Positions 9,030-20,568 of a stretch of 64,000 nt of DNA are shown here, piece after piece. This DNA is from Methylocystis sp. B8 (lineage in GTDB: Bacteria; Pseudomonadota; Alphaproteobacteria; Rhizobiales; Beijerinckiaceae). Both the position numbers and the translations under genes were made by a program. The first letter of the stretch is position 1, and each line of letters opens with the position of its first letter. The notes below the pieces were generated by a model that worked only from the letters and a program-made list of their open reading frames with translations, did no database searches and was not told the DNA's origin. The stretch spans positions 94,024 to 158,023 of the forward strand of contig NZ_VBTZ01000006.1 in NCBI RefSeq assembly GCF_005771425.1, read 5' to 3'.

Positions 9030-10811
9030 ATGAACATTTTCGACGACTTTCACGCCCGCATCGCCGCAATACTTGATCGCATCGCCGCGGACGGCCGTCT
9101 GCCCAAGCTCGATTACGCGCGTTTCGTCGTCGAACCGCCGAAAGACCCTACGCTTGGCGATCTTGCGTCGAACGCCGCCATGGTCTTCGCCAAGGAGGCG
9201 AAGCCGCATTTCGCCTCCCCGCGCGAATTGGCGGTCGAGATTTGCTTTGCGCTTGCCGAGACCGAGAATGTCGCGTCCGCGGAAGTCGCTGGCCCTGGAT
9301 TTATCAATATCCGTCTGAAGCCCGAGATTTTCGCTCAAGTTCTTCGCGCGGCGCTCCACGACCCGGCAAACTTCGGCCGCGTCGCTAAGGGCCGCGCAAC
9401 CGCCCTGCAGGGCAAGGTGAATGTCGAATATGTGTCGGCCAATCCGACCGGGCCGATGCATGTCGGTCACGGCCGCGGCGCGGTCTTCGGCGACGCGCTT
9501 GCAAATCTTTTGGCCTTTTCCGGCTGCGAGGTGACGCGCGAATATTACATCAACGACGCCGGCGCGCAGATCGATGTCTTGGCGCGTTCCGCTTATCTGC
9601 GTTACCGCGAGGCCCTGGGCGAAGCGATAACGATCCCCGAGGGACTTTATCCAGGCGATTATTTGAAGCCCGTCGGAGAGTCGCTCACCAACGTGCATGG
9701 CGCGGCGCTCGTCGGCAAATCCGAGAATGAGTGGCTCCCGATCGTTCGCGACGCCGCCATCGACGCGATGATGGAGATGATCCGCGCCGATCTCGCCGCC
9801 TTGAACATCACCCATGAGACGTTCTTTTCCGAGCGCGCCTTGCACGAAAAGAAGAATGGCGTCTCGGCGATCGACGCCGCCATCGATTGGCTGCGGGCGA
9901 AAGGCCTTGTCTATGAGGGACGCTTGCCGCCGCCCAAGGGGCAATTGCCCGAGGATTGGGAGGATCGCGAGCAGACCCTGTTCAAATCGACGCTCTTTGG
10001 CGACGACGTCGATCGGGCTTTAAAGAAATCAGACGGCTCGCCGACCTATTTCGCGGCAGATATCGCCTATCACAAGGACAAGATCGATCGCGGATATGAC
10101 ACGCTCGTCGATGTGTGGGGCGCTGATCACGGCGGCTATGTGAAGCGCATGACGGCGGCCGTCGCCGCGCTTTCCGACAAGCGCGTGACGCTCGACGTCA
10201 AGCTCTGCCAGCTCGTCAAGCTGATGCGCGCTGGCGAGCCGGTCAAAATGTCCAAAAGGGCGGGGGACTTCGTCACTCTGCGAGAGGTCGTTGACGAGGT
10301 TGGCGTCGACGCCGTGCGCTTCATGATGCTCTATCGCAAGAATGACGCGCCGCTCGACTTCGATCTCGCCAAGGTCATCGAGCAATCGAAGGACAATCCG
10401 GTCTTTTACGTCCAATACGCCCATGCCCGTGGTAAGTCTGCGATGCGGCAGGCGCTCGCCGCTTTTCCGGATATGGACGTCTCAGCCCAAAGCTTGGCGG
10501 AGGCCAATTTCGCCCTTTTGACAGACGAGGGCGAACTTGCTTTGGCCAAGATCATCGCGCAGTATCCGCGCGCGATCGAAGCTGCGGCTGCGGCGCATGA
10601 GCCGCACCGGGTGGCGTTCTATCTGCATGAACTGGCGAGCGTATTCCATTCGCATTGGAACCGCGGCAAAGACCAGCCACACTTACGCTTTGTTAAGTTA
10701 GATGAGAGAGAATTAACAATCGCTCGGGTTGCGCTGGTTGGTTCTTTAACGGTCGTCCTGGGGTCAGGCTTGAGGCTGCTCGGCGTGAGCGCCCCCGACG
10801 AGATGCGCTAA
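9030..10811 (+). CDS. argS: Arginyl-tRNA synthetase
   Basis: A class I aminoacyl-tRNA synthetase that charges tRNA-Arg. It has the N-terminal Arg-specific additional domain (about residues 1-115), the HIGH-type signature in [19 protein letters not shown] (about residue 140), the KMSKS-type loop [15 protein letters not shown] (about residue 405) and a C-terminal DALR anticodon-binding domain. The 593-residue length is standard. It lies between dgt and the SPOR gene, as in many alphaproteobacteria. Confidence 0.97.
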   Translation: MNIFDDFHARIAAILDRIAADGRLPKLDYARFVVEPPKDPTLGDLASNAAMVFAKEAKPHFASPRELAVEICFALAETENVASAEVAGPGFINIRLKPEIFAQVLRAALHDPANFGRVAKGRATALQGKVNVEYVSANPTGPMHVGHGRGAVFGDALANLLAFSGCEVTREYYINDAGAQIDVLARSAYLRYREALGEAITIPEGLYPGDYLKPVGESLTNVHGAALVGKSENEWLPIVRDAAIDAMMEMIRADLAALNITHETFFSERALHEKKNGVSAIDAAIDWLRAKGLVYEGRLPPPKGQLPEDWEDREQTLFKSTLFGDDVDRALKKSDGSPTYFAADIAYHKDKIDRGYDTLVDVWGADHGGYVKRMTAAVAALSDKRVTLDVKLCQLVKLMRAGEPVKMSKRAGDFVTLREVVDEVGVDAVRFMMLYRKNDAPLDFDLAKVIEQSKDNPVFYVQYAHARGKSAMRQALAAFPDMDVSAQSLAEANFALLTDEGELALAKIIAQYPRAIEAAAAAHEPHRVAFYLHELASVFHSHWNRGKDQPHLRFVKLDERELTIARVALVGSLTVVLGSGLRLLGVSAPDEMR

Positions 10812-10895
10812 CAAGACGCTTGAGCGGCAGAACCAGCGCGGGACGCGCTTACTCATTTTGCTTCGCGCCCCAGAGATTAGTAAGCGAGGTGCAAT

Positions 10896-12224
10896 ATGCG
10901 CGAGACATCTGCTAGAGGCCCGGCGATCGATCTGGGCGAATTCGAGCGGCGGCTGCGCGGCGCCGAACGAAAGTCTCAAGTCGACGATCCGCTCAGCGAA
11001 CTTGCGCGGCTAGTGCATGGTGAAAACTCGGCGTCCGATCCCTACGGCCGAATCCTCGCTGAAGCGCTGGGCGCCCGCGCACAGGCCGGCGAAATGCGTG
11101 GCTCCTATGACGCCGCGCCGCCGGTGGCGTCTGAACCAGGCTATTATCCCGAGCCCTCGATAGAGCAGCCTCTTGAGCCCTCCTATCCGCTCGATGCCGA
11201 CTATAGGGATTCGCCGACGGGATACGACCACCAGCACGCGGGTGGCGGAGAAGCGTACTATGAAGCCGAAGCCGGGTGGAGCGAGGATTCGCAATATCTG
11301 GATTATGGCCGGGACGATGAGGCATACGAGGGGTATGGGCAGGGCTGGCGATCGTGGTTCCGGCCATGGCACGCCGTCGTCGCAATCTCGCTCATCGCCT
11401 TTCTGAGCATCGGCTTCGCGTTCTGGCATCGCAGCGGCTCTAACGCATCCCGAGAAATTGCAACGATCGTCGCGCCAGAAGGACCGGTGAAGGTAAAGCC
11501 AGCCGCCGAGGCCGAGACATCGGCGCCCGATGGAAGCGGCGCTCTCGTTCTGGATCGCAAGGAGCAGGCGCCGGTTCAGAAGGTTGTCGCGAATCAGGAG
11601 CAGGCGGTTGACCCCTCCGTCCCGCCGAGCGTGGCGCAACTCGGCAATGGCCCCGTCGACCTGCCGCATGAACCGCCGCCTGCGGCTATTGCCGGTCCAA
11701 AGAAGGTGAAGACGGTCACCGTCCGTCCCGACGGCACCCGGGTAGATAACGCCGCCTTGCCGCCCGCCGTCGCGGTGGCAAGCCGACCTGCGCCCGAAAC
11801 GGCCCCGCCTGCCGCGACGAGCGGCAACGCCGTAGCGACGACGACGCCCGCGAGCGCAGCCAAACCGACGGCGACGCCGCCGAAAATCGCCAAACCCAAG
11901 CCTGCAGCGCCGAAAGTCGCCTCCGCCGAACAATCGCCTGAGGCGGATGCGGACGCTGGTCAGGCGGCCTCGCTGAGCAAAGGCGGCTTCGCCGTGCAGT
12001 TCGGCGCGGCTGACAGCGAGGACGATGCACGCGCCTTGATGAAGACGATCGTCGGCAAATATCGCGCGGAGCTTGGCGGGCTCAAGCCGACCTTCAAAAT
12101 GGCGACCGTCAACGACAAGACAGTCTACCGCGTGCGCGTCGCCGGGGTGAGCAAGGAATCCGCCAACGCGATCTGCAGCAAGGTGAAGGCGACCGGCGGC
12201 GCGTGCTTCGTCGCGGGGAACTGA
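10896..12224 (+). CDS. SPOR-domain cell-division/peptidoglycan-binding protein
   Basis: A 442-residue bitopic inner-membrane protein. The N-terminal 150 residues are acidic and Tyr/Pro-rich, one transmembrane helix follows (about residues 155-176, AVVAISLIAFLSIGFAFW), then a long Ala/Pro/Lys-rich periplasmic linker, and a C-terminal SPOR domain (about 365-442, starting GGFAVQFGAADSEDDARAL). SPOR domains bind denuded glycan strands at division septa. The RBS GAGGTG lies 6 bp before the ATG. nagZ begins 9 bp after its stop, which ties both genes to cell-wall turnover. Confidence 0.88.
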   Translation: MRETSARGPAIDLGEFERRLRGAERKSQVDDPLSELARLVHGENSASDPYGRILAEALGARAQAGEMRGSYDAAPPVASEPGYYPEPSIEQPLEPSYPLDADYRDSPTGYDHQHAGGGEAYYEAEAGWSEDSQYLDYGRDDEAYEGYGQGWRSWFRPWHAVVAISLIAFLSIGFAFWHRSGSNASREIATIVAPEGPVKVKPAAEAETSAPDGSGALVLDRKEQAPVQKVVANQEQAVDPSVPPSVAQLGNGPVDLPHEPPPAAIAGPKKVKTVTVRPDGTRVDNAALPPAVAVASRPAPETAPPAATSGNAVATTTPASAAKPTATPPKIAKPKPAAPKVASAEQSPEADADAGQAASLSKGGFAVQFGAADSEDDARALMKTIVGKYRAELGGLKPTFKMATVNDKTVYRVRVAGVSKESANAICSKVKATGGACFVAGN

Positions 12225-12233
12225 CCCGCCGAC

Positions 12234-13238
12234 ATGCGCGCGTTCATATGCGGATTAAAGGGCGTCGCGCTCGATGAAGAAGAGCGCGCCTTCCTTCGAG
12301 ACAGCGCGCCATGGGGCGTTATCCTCTTTCGCCGAAATATCGATGCGCCCGAGCAGGTCGCCCGTCTGACCGCCGAAGTTCGCGACGCTCTCGGGCGCCA
12401 CGCGCCTATTCTCGTCGATCAGGAAGGCGGCCGCGTGCAGCGGCTCGGTCCGCCGCATTGGCGCGCCTATCCGGCTGCCGCGCGCTTTGAGCAGGCGGCT
12501 AAAGACGCCGCGCAGGCCGAGCGGCTCGCTTGGCTCGGCGCGCGCCTCATCGCGCATGATCTAAGACAAGTCGGAATCGACGTCGACTGCCTGCCGGTGC
12601 TCGATACGCCTGCCGAGGGCTCTCATAGCATCATCGGCGATCGCGCCTATAGCCGCGATCCGGCGCGCGTCGCCGCGATCGGCCGCGCTGCTGCGGAGGG
12701 TTTGATGGCGGGCGGCGTCGCGCCGGTGATGAAGCACATCCCCGGTCATGGGCGCGCCCGCGCCGACAGCCATATGGAGCTGCCGGCGGTCGACGCGAGC
12801 CGCGAGGATTTGGAGCGCATCGACTTCGCGCCTTTCAAAACCAACGCCGATCTGCCGATGGCGATGAGCGCACATGTCGTCTACACGACGATCGATCCGA
12901 CGGCGCCGGGCACGCTTTCCAAGACTGTAGTCCACAAGATCATACGCGGTCATATCGGCTTCGACGGCCTCCTGATGACCGACGATTTGTCGATGAAGGC
13001 GCTTTCGGGAAGCTTTCGCGAGCGCGCGGAGCGCGCGATCGGCGCCGGATGCGATGTTGTTCTGCACTGCAACGGCGAGCTCGCCGAAGCGCGGCCTGTC
13101 GCCGAAGGGGCGCCGCTGCTTGAGGGCGCGGCGCTGGCGCGCGCCGAAAAGGCGTTGGAATGCGTGGGGCACATCGCGCCGTTCGACGTGGCCCAGGCCA
13201 CGCGCGAGTTCGACGCCTCAATGGGCGCGGTGGCCTGA
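12234..13238 (+). CDS. nagZ: Beta-N-acetylhexosaminidase (NagZ, GH3)
   Basis: A cytoplasmic GH3 enzyme (334 residues) that removes GlcNAc from anhydro-muropeptides in cell-wall recycling. Signatures: DQEGGRVQRL, the NagZ loop MKHIPGHGRARADSHMELP carrying the His/Asp acid-base pair, and LLMTDDLSMKAL, where Asp is the nucleophile. A single-domain form of this length is typical of Gram-negative NagZ. A striking palindrome follows the stop codon. Confidence 0.94.
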   Translation: MRAFICGLKGVALDEEERAFLRDSAPWGVILFRRNIDAPEQVARLTAEVRDALGRHAPILVDQEGGRVQRLGPPHWRAYPAAARFEQAAKDAAQAERLAWLGARLIAHDLRQVGIDVDCLPVLDTPAEGSHSIIGDRAYSRDPARVAAIGRAAAEGLMAGGVAPVMKHIPGHGRARADSHMELPAVDASREDLERIDFAPFKTNADLPMAMSAHVVYTTIDPTAPGTLSKTVVHKIIRGHIGFDGLLMTDDLSMKALSGSFRERAERAIGAGCDVVLHCNGELAEARPVAEGAPLLEGAALARAEKALECVGHIAPFDVAQATREFDASMGAVA

Positions 13239-13242
13239 ACTC

Positions 13243-13282
13243 CGGTATTATGGCGCAAACGCCCGTTTGCGCCATAATACCG
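13243..13282. repeat. 40-bp near-perfect palindrome after nagZ
   Basis: Two 19-bp arms (13243-13261 and 13264-13282, CGGTATTATGGCGCAAACG and its exact complement) are separated by only 2 bp. It starts 4 bp after the nagZ stop. There is no following T-run, so it is not a classical intrinsic terminator. It could stabilise the nagZ 3' end or be a REP-like mobile palindrome. Confidence 0.85.
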
Positions 13283-13448
13283 CTGAACTCTGCGCCGGTC
13301 GGCGCTCGTAGTTTTCGCTATGCCGGGTTCCTGTGGACGGCCTTTCCCCAGCGCAGGCCGCGCTTGCGATAGCAGGCCATCGGGGCCAATCTCGGGCGGA
13401 ATTGTTCGGCGACGCCGATTCGCGAAAGGAAACAGGCGCAAAGCCCGT

Positions 13449-14255
13449 ATGGCTCAGGAACTGACCTTCGAATTGGACGAGCCGAGAGGCGAGGGCGAAG
13501 ACGCCTTTCTCGTCGACGTCGACGGGTTCGAGGGGCCACTCGACCTGCTGCTCGAACTCGCGCGCCGGCAGAAGGTCGATCTCGCGCGCATTTCCATACT
13601 CGCGCTCGCCGAGCAATATCTCGCCTTCATCGAAGCTGCGCGCCGCGTGCGACTGGAGCTCGCCGCCGACTATCTGGTCATGGCCGCCTGGCTTGCTTTC
13701 CTGAAGTCTCGGCTGTTGCTACCCGAGCCGCCGAAGGGCGAAGAGCCTTCGGCGTCCGACCTCGCCGCCGCGCTTGCTGAACGCCTGCGCCGGCTGGAGC
13801 TTATTCGGCGCGCCGCCGACAAGCTCACCGAACGCGCCCGGCTCGGCCGCGATATGTTTTTGCGCGGCGGACCGGAAGGCGTGGAGACGATCTCGCATCC
13901 CAAATTTCAGGCGAGCCTCTACGATCTTCTTTCGGCCTACGCCCGGCAGCGCCAGAAGACCGCGACCTCCCGCGTCGTGCTGCGCCAACGCGCGGTCTGG
14001 TCTCTAGCCGAAGCGCGCGAGGCGCTCGAACGGCTCATCGGCGTCGCGACGGAATGGACCGTGCTCGACGATTTTTTGCTGCATTACTGTGTCGACATGC
14101 AAACGGCGCGCACCGTGCGCGCTTCGGCCTTCACCGCTTCGCTCGAAATGGTGCGGGAGGGTCGGTTCGACATGCGTCAGGATCGGCACTTTGCGCCGCT
14201 TTGGGTGCGGCGGCGCGCGCCAGAGGAAGCGGATGAGTCTGCGGGCGCGTCATAG
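13449..14255 (+). CDS. scpA: Segregation and condensation protein A
   Basis: The kleisin subunit (268 residues) of the SMC-ScpAB condensin. The N-terminal SMC-head-binding segment reads DGFEGPLDLLLELARRQKVD, followed by the long helix around YLVMAAWLAFLKSRLLLP, both family hallmarks. The ATG at 13449 is preferred over an in-frame ATG at 13320, because the extra 43 residues are Arg-rich, have no counterpart in the family and run back almost into the palindrome. scpB follows 24 bp downstream. Confidence 0.93.
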   Translation: MAQELTFELDEPRGEGEDAFLVDVDGFEGPLDLLLELARRQKVDLARISILALAEQYLAFIEAARRVRLELAADYLVMAAWLAFLKSRLLLPEPPKGEEPSASDLAAALAERLRRLELIRRAADKLTERARLGRDMFLRGGPEGVETISHPKFQASLYDLLSAYARQRQKTATSRVVLRQRAVWSLAEAREALERLIGVATEWTVLDDFLLHYCVDMQTARTVRASAFTASLEMVREGRFDMRQDRHFAPLWVRRRAPEEADESAGAS

Positions 14256-14279
14256 CCCGGAATTTCAGGAGGACGCGTC

Positions 14280-15026
14280 GTGGCGCAGGCTGCGGAGAAA
14301 ATCGAACTGTTTGACGTGAACAGCGACGAAGAGCTTGCGCGTCACGAGACCCGGCTGCGCGAAGCGGAGCGCATCATCGAGGCGCTGTTGTTCGCCTCGG
14401 CCGAACCGCTCGACGAAGCCGAAATGACGCGGCGACTCGAAGAGGGCGTCGAACTCGATCGCGTCCTTGAGCGGCTGCGCGCGCATTATGCCGGCCGCGG
14501 CGTCAATCTCACGCGCGTCGGCAAGAAGTGGTTTTTCCGCACCGCCGCGGACCTCAACTGGATTCTCGCGCGCGAGCAGGTCGAGGAGAAGAAGCTCTCC
14601 CGCGCCGCGCTGGAGACGCTGGCGATCATCGCTTATCACCAACCGACGACCCGCGCCGAAATCGAAGAGATTCGCGGCGTCGCCATTTCCAAGGGCACGC
14701 TCGACGTTCTGCTCGACACCGGCTGGATCAGGCTGCGCGGCCGCCGCAAGGCGCCAGGAAGGCCGATCACCTATGGCACGACCGACGCCTTCCTGATGCA
14801 TTTCGGTTTGGAGCAGATCGGCGATCTGCCCGGGCTCGATGAGCTGAAGGGCGCGGGGCTCTTCGATGGCCGGCTGCCGAAAGGCTTCGGCGTGCCGCAG
14901 CCTTCCGACGATGCCGCCTTGCGCGATGACGAGGAGCCGCTGGAGGATGAAGCGCCGGCGCTCCTCGACATGGAGTTCCCGGACGAGCCCGAGGCTCCTG
15001 AGGAGCCCGACGGCGAGGAGCTTTGA
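14280..15026 (+). CDS. scpB: Segregation and condensation protein B
   Basis: The winged-helix partner (248 residues) of ScpA in the condensin complex. Motifs include EALLFASAEPLDE near the start, then ALETLAIIAYHQPTTRAEIE and IRGVAISKGTLDVLLDTGWI in the second winged helix. The C-terminal 70 residues are acidic and probably disordered. The start is GTG at 14280, with a GGAGG site 6 bp upstream (CAGGAGGACGCGTC). Confidence 0.94.
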   Translation: MAQAAEKIELFDVNSDEELARHETRLREAERIIEALLFASAEPLDEAEMTRRLEEGVELDRVLERLRAHYAGRGVNLTRVGKKWFFRTAADLNWILAREQVEEKKLSRAALETLAIIAYHQPTTRAEIEEIRGVAISKGTLDVLLDTGWIRLRGRRKAPGRPITYGTTDAFLMHFGLEQIGDLPGLDELKGAGLFDGRLPKGFGVPQPSDDAALRDDEEPLEDEAPALLDMEFPDEPEAPEEPDGEEL

Positions 15027-15188
15027 CGCCGCCGCGCCTTCGCGCAGTCAAGCGATGAACCCTTCCGAATTGCAAGCAAGCCACCGCGCGGCCTCCGCGC
15101 TTCCCATCCTTGTTTTTAAGCCGCTGGACGCATAGTTTCCGGGCAAACGCCGGTCGTCCCGGTTTTCTCTTTAGGAAGGATGCGCGCC

Positions 15189-15425
15189 ATGGGCGGTCTG
15201 TCGATCTGGCACTGGATCATTGTCGGCGCGGTCGTCTTCATTCTCTTCGGCGGCAAGTTCAAGCTCTCCGACGTGATGGGCGATGTCGCCAAGGGCATCA
15301 AGGCTTTCAAAAAGGGCATGTCGGAAGACGACGCCGCGGCAGATGACGCCAAAAAGCCCCTGGAAGGCCAGACGAGCGAACGTCGCGCTCTGGAAAGCGA
15401 CAAGGCCGACGGTAAGAAGGTCTAG
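15189..15425 (+). CDS. tatA: Sec-independent translocase protein TatA
   Basis: A small Tat pore subunit (78 residues). It has one N-terminal membrane helix ([17 protein letters not shown]), the hinge GGKFKLSD and the amphipathic helix with [15 protein letters not shown], then a charged tail. The ATG at 15189 has AGGAAGG upstream and matches the usual MG-start; an in-frame ATG 9 bp earlier is less likely. It begins the tatABC run. Confidence 0.95.
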   Translation: MGGLSIWHWIIVGAVVFILFGGKFKLSDVMGDVAKGIKAFKKGMSEDDAAADDAKKPLEGQTSERRALESDKADGKKV

Positions 15426-15429
15426 CGTC

Positions 15430-15545
15430 CCTTCCCTGTCCCCCGCTCTCACGGGAGAGGGACCCTTACGAGCAGCGTCAAAGAGCGGATGAAGGGCGGC
15501 TCCCGCTCCCTCTCTCAGTAGCGGGGGAAGGGTTGAGGTGGGGGT
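15430..15545. repeat. Inverted-repeat element between tatA and tatB
   Basis: The tatA-tatB gap holds an imperfect palindrome. TCCCTTCCCTGTCCCCCGCT near the left end pairs with AGCGGGGGAAGGGTTGAGG near the right, with internal GGGAGAGGGA/TCCCTCTC arms. GC-rich CCCTCTCCC-type palindromes are common dispersed repeats in Rhizobiales genomes. It sits inside an operon and may affect the tatA:tatB expression ratio, which is inference. Confidence 0.6.
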
Positions 15546-15561
15546 GAGAGCAGGTAACGAC

Positions 15562-16035
15562 ATGTTCGATCTCGAACCCGGCAAGCTCATCGTCATCGCC
15601 ATCGTCGCCCTCATTGCGATTCCATCGAAGGATTTGCCGCGCGTTTTGCGCACGCTTGGGCAGTTCACTGGAAAAATGCGCCGCATGGCCGCGGAGTTTC
15701 AGGGCCAGTTCATGGAAGCGATGCGCGAGGCCGAGCTTGAGGATCTGCGCAAAGAGGTCAGCGAGATGCGGGACGCCGTAAAGGAGAGCGTGAAGCTCGA
15801 CGGCGCTTTCGATCCAATGGCCGAAGCGCGCAAGCAGATTACGGACTCATTCAAAGGCGAACCGCTTTCGCGCACAGAAGCGCCTCATCCCGAGGAGCCG
15901 CGCAGCGGCGACCTAAAGGGCGAGGACGCGCCGATCGCATCCTTCGAGACGCGGCCTTCGGCTGCTCCTCAGGATGAGGACTCTGGTTTTGCTCCGGCTG
16001 AGCAGGCGGATTCGTCGAAGAAGGCCGGCGCATGA
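15562..16035 (+). CDS. tatB: Sec-independent translocase protein TatB
   Basis: The substrate-receptor subunit TatB (157 residues). It begins [20 protein letters not shown], a membrane helix with the conserved Glu near its start, followed by the hinge [14 protein letters not shown] and a long amphipathic helix. The C-terminal half is acidic, Pro/Ala-rich and probably disordered. The ATG at 15562 is chosen over a GTG at 15538 because it matches the family N-terminus. The stop overlaps the tatC start by 4 bp. Confidence 0.93.
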   Translation: MFDLEPGKLIVIAIVALIAIPSKDLPRVLRTLGQFTGKMRRMAAEFQGQFMEAMREAELEDLRKEVSEMRDAVKESVKLDGAFDPMAEARKQITDSFKGEPLSRTEAPHPEEPRSGDLKGEDAPIASFETRPSAAPQDEDSGFAPAEQADSSKKAGA

Positions 16036-16823
16036 ACGAGGCCGATGAAGCCGAAATCGAGGCCAGCAAGGCGCCGCTGATCGAACATCTGATGGAATTG
16101 CGCGAGCGCCTGATCAAGGCGCTGCTCGCCTTCCTCGCGATGTTCGTGGTCTCCTTTTTCTTCGCCAAGGACATCTACAATCTGCTTGTCATTCCTTATA
16201 CGCAGGTCGCGGGACCCGAAGCGAAGCTCATCTACACCGCGCCGCAGGAATATTTCTTCACCCAGATCAAGGTCGCGCTGTTCACGGCGGCGTTTCTTTC
16301 CTGTCCGATCGTGCTGGCGCAGATCTACGCCTTCGTCGCGCCAGGACTCTATCGGCACGAGCGCTCGGCGTTTCGGCCTTACCTTTTTGCGACGCCGATT
16401 TTTTTCGCGATCGGCGCGCTCGTCGTCTATTTTTTGGTGATGCCCAATCTGCTGCACTTCTTCATCGGGATGCAGCAGGCGAATGAGCCTGGCAAGGCGC
16501 AGATCGAACTGCTGCCGCGCGTCTCCGAATATCTTTCGCTGATCATGACGCTCGTGCTCGCCTTCGGCATCGTGTTTCAGCTGCCGGTGGTTCTGACGCT
16601 GCTCGGCCAGGTCGGCATCGTCACTTCCGACTTTCTGAAAGAGAAGCGGCGCTATGCGGTCGTGCTCGTCTTCATCGTCGCCGCCGTCTTAACGCCGCCC
16701 GATGTGTTCTCGCAGCTCGCGCTCGCGCTGCCCGGCGTGTTTTTATACGAAGCATCGATTTATGCCGTGCGCATGGTTGAGAAGAAGCGCGCCGCAGCCC
16801 AAGCGGCGGCGGGGGGATCATAG
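16032..16823 (+). CDS. tatC: Sec-independent translocase protein TatC
   Basis: The core multispanning Tat receptor (263 residues) that recognises twin-arginine signal peptides together with TatB. Hallmarks: [18 protein letters not shown] near the N-terminus, [17 protein letters not shown], and the late TM segments around [18 protein letters not shown]. It has six predicted membrane helices. Its start overlaps tatB (ATGA), so the two are translationally coupled. Confidence 0.96.
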   Translation: MNEADEAEIEASKAPLIEHLMELRERLIKALLAFLAMFVVSFFFAKDIYNLLVIPYTQVAGPEAKLIYTAPQEYFFTQIKVALFTAAFLSCPIVLAQIYAFVAPGLYRHERSAFRPYLFATPIFFAIGALVVYFLVMPNLLHFFIGMQQANEPGKAQIELLPRVSEYLSLIMTLVLAFGIVFQLPVVLTLLGQVGIVTSDFLKEKRRYAVVLVFIVAAVLTPPDVFSQLALALPGVFLYEASIYAVRMVEKKRAAAQAAAGGS

Positions 16824-16890
16824 GCGACATCTCGCCGCTTGACCCTTTTCAGCGCTCGCGAGAGAAAGGCGCCCTCGACAAAGCCCCCGC

Positions 16891-18880
<1,990 letters not shown>

Positions 18881-18994
18881 CAAAATACCTCCAGAGAATG
18901 GGGCAGGACGTTTAGGGTCATTGTGGACGTTCAGAGCCGAATCGTCCAAAGAAAACCTGGGTTTCGTCAGACGCCCGCCAAGCGAAGCGAAAGC

Positions 18995-19768
18995 ATGCGC
19001 ATTCTCATCACCAATGACGACGGCGTTCACGCGCGCGGCCTTGCAATCGCCGAGGCGATCGCCCGCGAATTTACCGATGATATTTTTGTCATCGCGCCGG
19101 AATTCGAGCAATCGGGCGTCTCGCATTCGCTGTCGCTCAACGATCCGCTGCGGCTGCGCGAGATTTCGCCGCGCCATTTCGCCGTCAAGGGCACGCCGAC
19201 CGATTGCGTGATCATGGGCGTACGCAAGCTCCTGCTCGATCATCCGCCAGATCTCCTCATTTCCGGCGTGAACTGCGGCCAGAATATCGCCGAGGACGTC
19301 TCCTATTCCGGCACCATCGCCGGCGCGATGGAGGGCACGATTCTTGGCATTCCATCGATTGCGCTGTCTCAGGTCTATGATTTTTTTGCAAACCGCCGGA
19401 TGGTGCATTGGGAGTGCGCCGAGGCGCATGGCGCTGAGGTCGTGCGCCGTCTGCTCAAGGCGGGAATTCCAAAGAATGTGCTGATGAATGTGAATTTCCC
19501 GAGCTGTCCGCCGCAAGAGGTCGCGGGCGTCGCGATCACCATGCAGGGCAGGCGCAGCAGCGACATCATGAACATCGAGGATCGTAAGGACGGCCGCGGC
19601 AACCCTTATCACTGGATTTCCTTCCAGCGCGGCGACTTCAAGCCGGGGCAGGGCACCGATCTGCTGGCGCTCGAAGAAAAGAAGATATCGATCACGCCGC
19701 TGCAGCTCGATTTCACCGATCACCCGACGGTGACGCGACTCGCGGCGGCGTTCGAGGGCAAGGAATGA
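18995..19768 (+). CDS. surE: 5'-nucleotidase SurE
   Basis: A metal-dependent survival-protein E family phosphatase (257 residues) acting on nucleoside 5'/3'-monophosphates and short polyphosphate. Signatures: MRILITNDDGVHARGL at the very start (metal-binding Asp pair), KGTPTDCVIMG, and ISGVNCGQNIAEDVSYSGT. The ATG at 18995 is chosen because the conserved MRILITNDDG must be N-terminal; an upstream in-frame start adds 24 unrelated residues. It overlaps pcm by 4 bp. Confidence 0.95.
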   Translation: MRILITNDDGVHARGLAIAEAIAREFTDDIFVIAPEFEQSGVSHSLSLNDPLRLREISPRHFAVKGTPTDCVIMGVRKLLLDHPPDLLISGVNCGQNIAEDVSYSGTIAGAMEGTILGIPSIALSQVYDFFANRRMVHWECAEAHGAEVVRRLLKAGIPKNVLMNVNFPSCPPQEVAGVAITMQGRRSSDIMNIEDRKDGRGNPYHWISFQRGDFKPGQGTDLLALEEKKISITPLQLDFTDHPTVTRLAAAFEGKE

Positions 19769-20442
19769 CGGACGAGCGCCGCGCCCCCGAAATCGAGGAA
19801 CGCGCGGCGCTGCTCTTGACCTTACGCCAGGCGGGCGTACGGGATTTGGCGGTGCTTCGCGCTATCGAGGCGACCCCGCGCGAGGCTTTTGCGCCCTATC
19901 GTTTTCGCGATCTCGCCAATCGCAATCTTTCCCTGCCAATCGGCTGCGGCCAGACCATGTCGCGTCCGGTCGAACTCGCCCGGCGGCTCGAGGCGTTGCG
20001 GGTCGGTCGAGGGCATCGAGTGCTTGAGGTCGGGGCAGGGTCCGGCTATGGGGCCGCGGCGCTCGCCCAGCTCGCGCGCGAGGTCGTGAGCTTGGAGCGG
20101 TTCGAGACGCTCGCGATCGAAGCCTCGCGCCGCCTCGTGAGCCACGGCGTAACGAACGCGAAGGCGATCTACGCCGACGGCCTTGATCCGCCGCGCGACC
20201 TGGGGCGCTTCGACCGGATCGTCGTTCAGGCTTCGGTCATCGCCGCGCCGGCGGCGCTCATCGAGATGCTTACGCCCGGCGGCCTTATGCTCTTCGCCCG
20301 AAGGGAGCACGCCATGGCCGGGGCGCGCGCGAAGGAACGATTGATTAAGGTTGATCTCATTGAGGGCGGCGAATTGCGAGAGACCGATTTCGGCCCCTGC
20401 CGCCTCGGACCAGCGATTCCCGGCCTTGCTCAGGCGCTCTGA
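19765..20442 (+). CDS. pcm: Protein-L-isoaspartate O-methyltransferase
   Basis: A SAM-dependent repair enzyme (225 residues) that methylates isoaspartyl residues in damaged proteins. It shows the family loop LPIGCGQTMSRPVELARRLE, SAM motif I HRVLEVGAGSGYGAAAL, and the downstream DRIVVQASVIAAPAALIEML. The start ATGA overlaps the surE stop, the classical surE-pcm coupling. The usual downstream LysM/M23 lipoprotein gene is also present. Confidence 0.95.
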   Translation: MTDERRAPEIEERAALLLTLRQAGVRDLAVLRAIEATPREAFAPYRFRDLANRNLSLPIGCGQTMSRPVELARRLEALRVGRGHRVLEVGAGSGYGAAALAQLAREVVSLERFETLAIEASRRLVSHGVTNAKAIYADGLDPPRDLGRFDRIVVQASVIAAPAALIEMLTPGGLMLFARREHAMAGARAKERLIKVDLIEGGELRETDFGPCRLGPAIPGLAQAL

Positions 20443-20568
20443 AAGGCCCGAGTCCTAACGTTGAAAATTTTCATAGTCGCGTACGCTTCGCATTCATCTT
20501 AAACGCCTCCTTAACCGCCGCGCTGTTACCCATAGGCCGTTCAATGTTGCGTTCGGGTGGGTCGCGTC

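Noticed and set aside
8460-9944. 494-codon minus-strand open frame
   Set aside because: Antisense to dgt and argS, both certain; no motif and no start site.
18881-19723. Upstream extension of the SH3-protein frame over surE
   Set aside because: Signal peptide and GGAGG site place the true start at 18880; the extension is antisense to surE.
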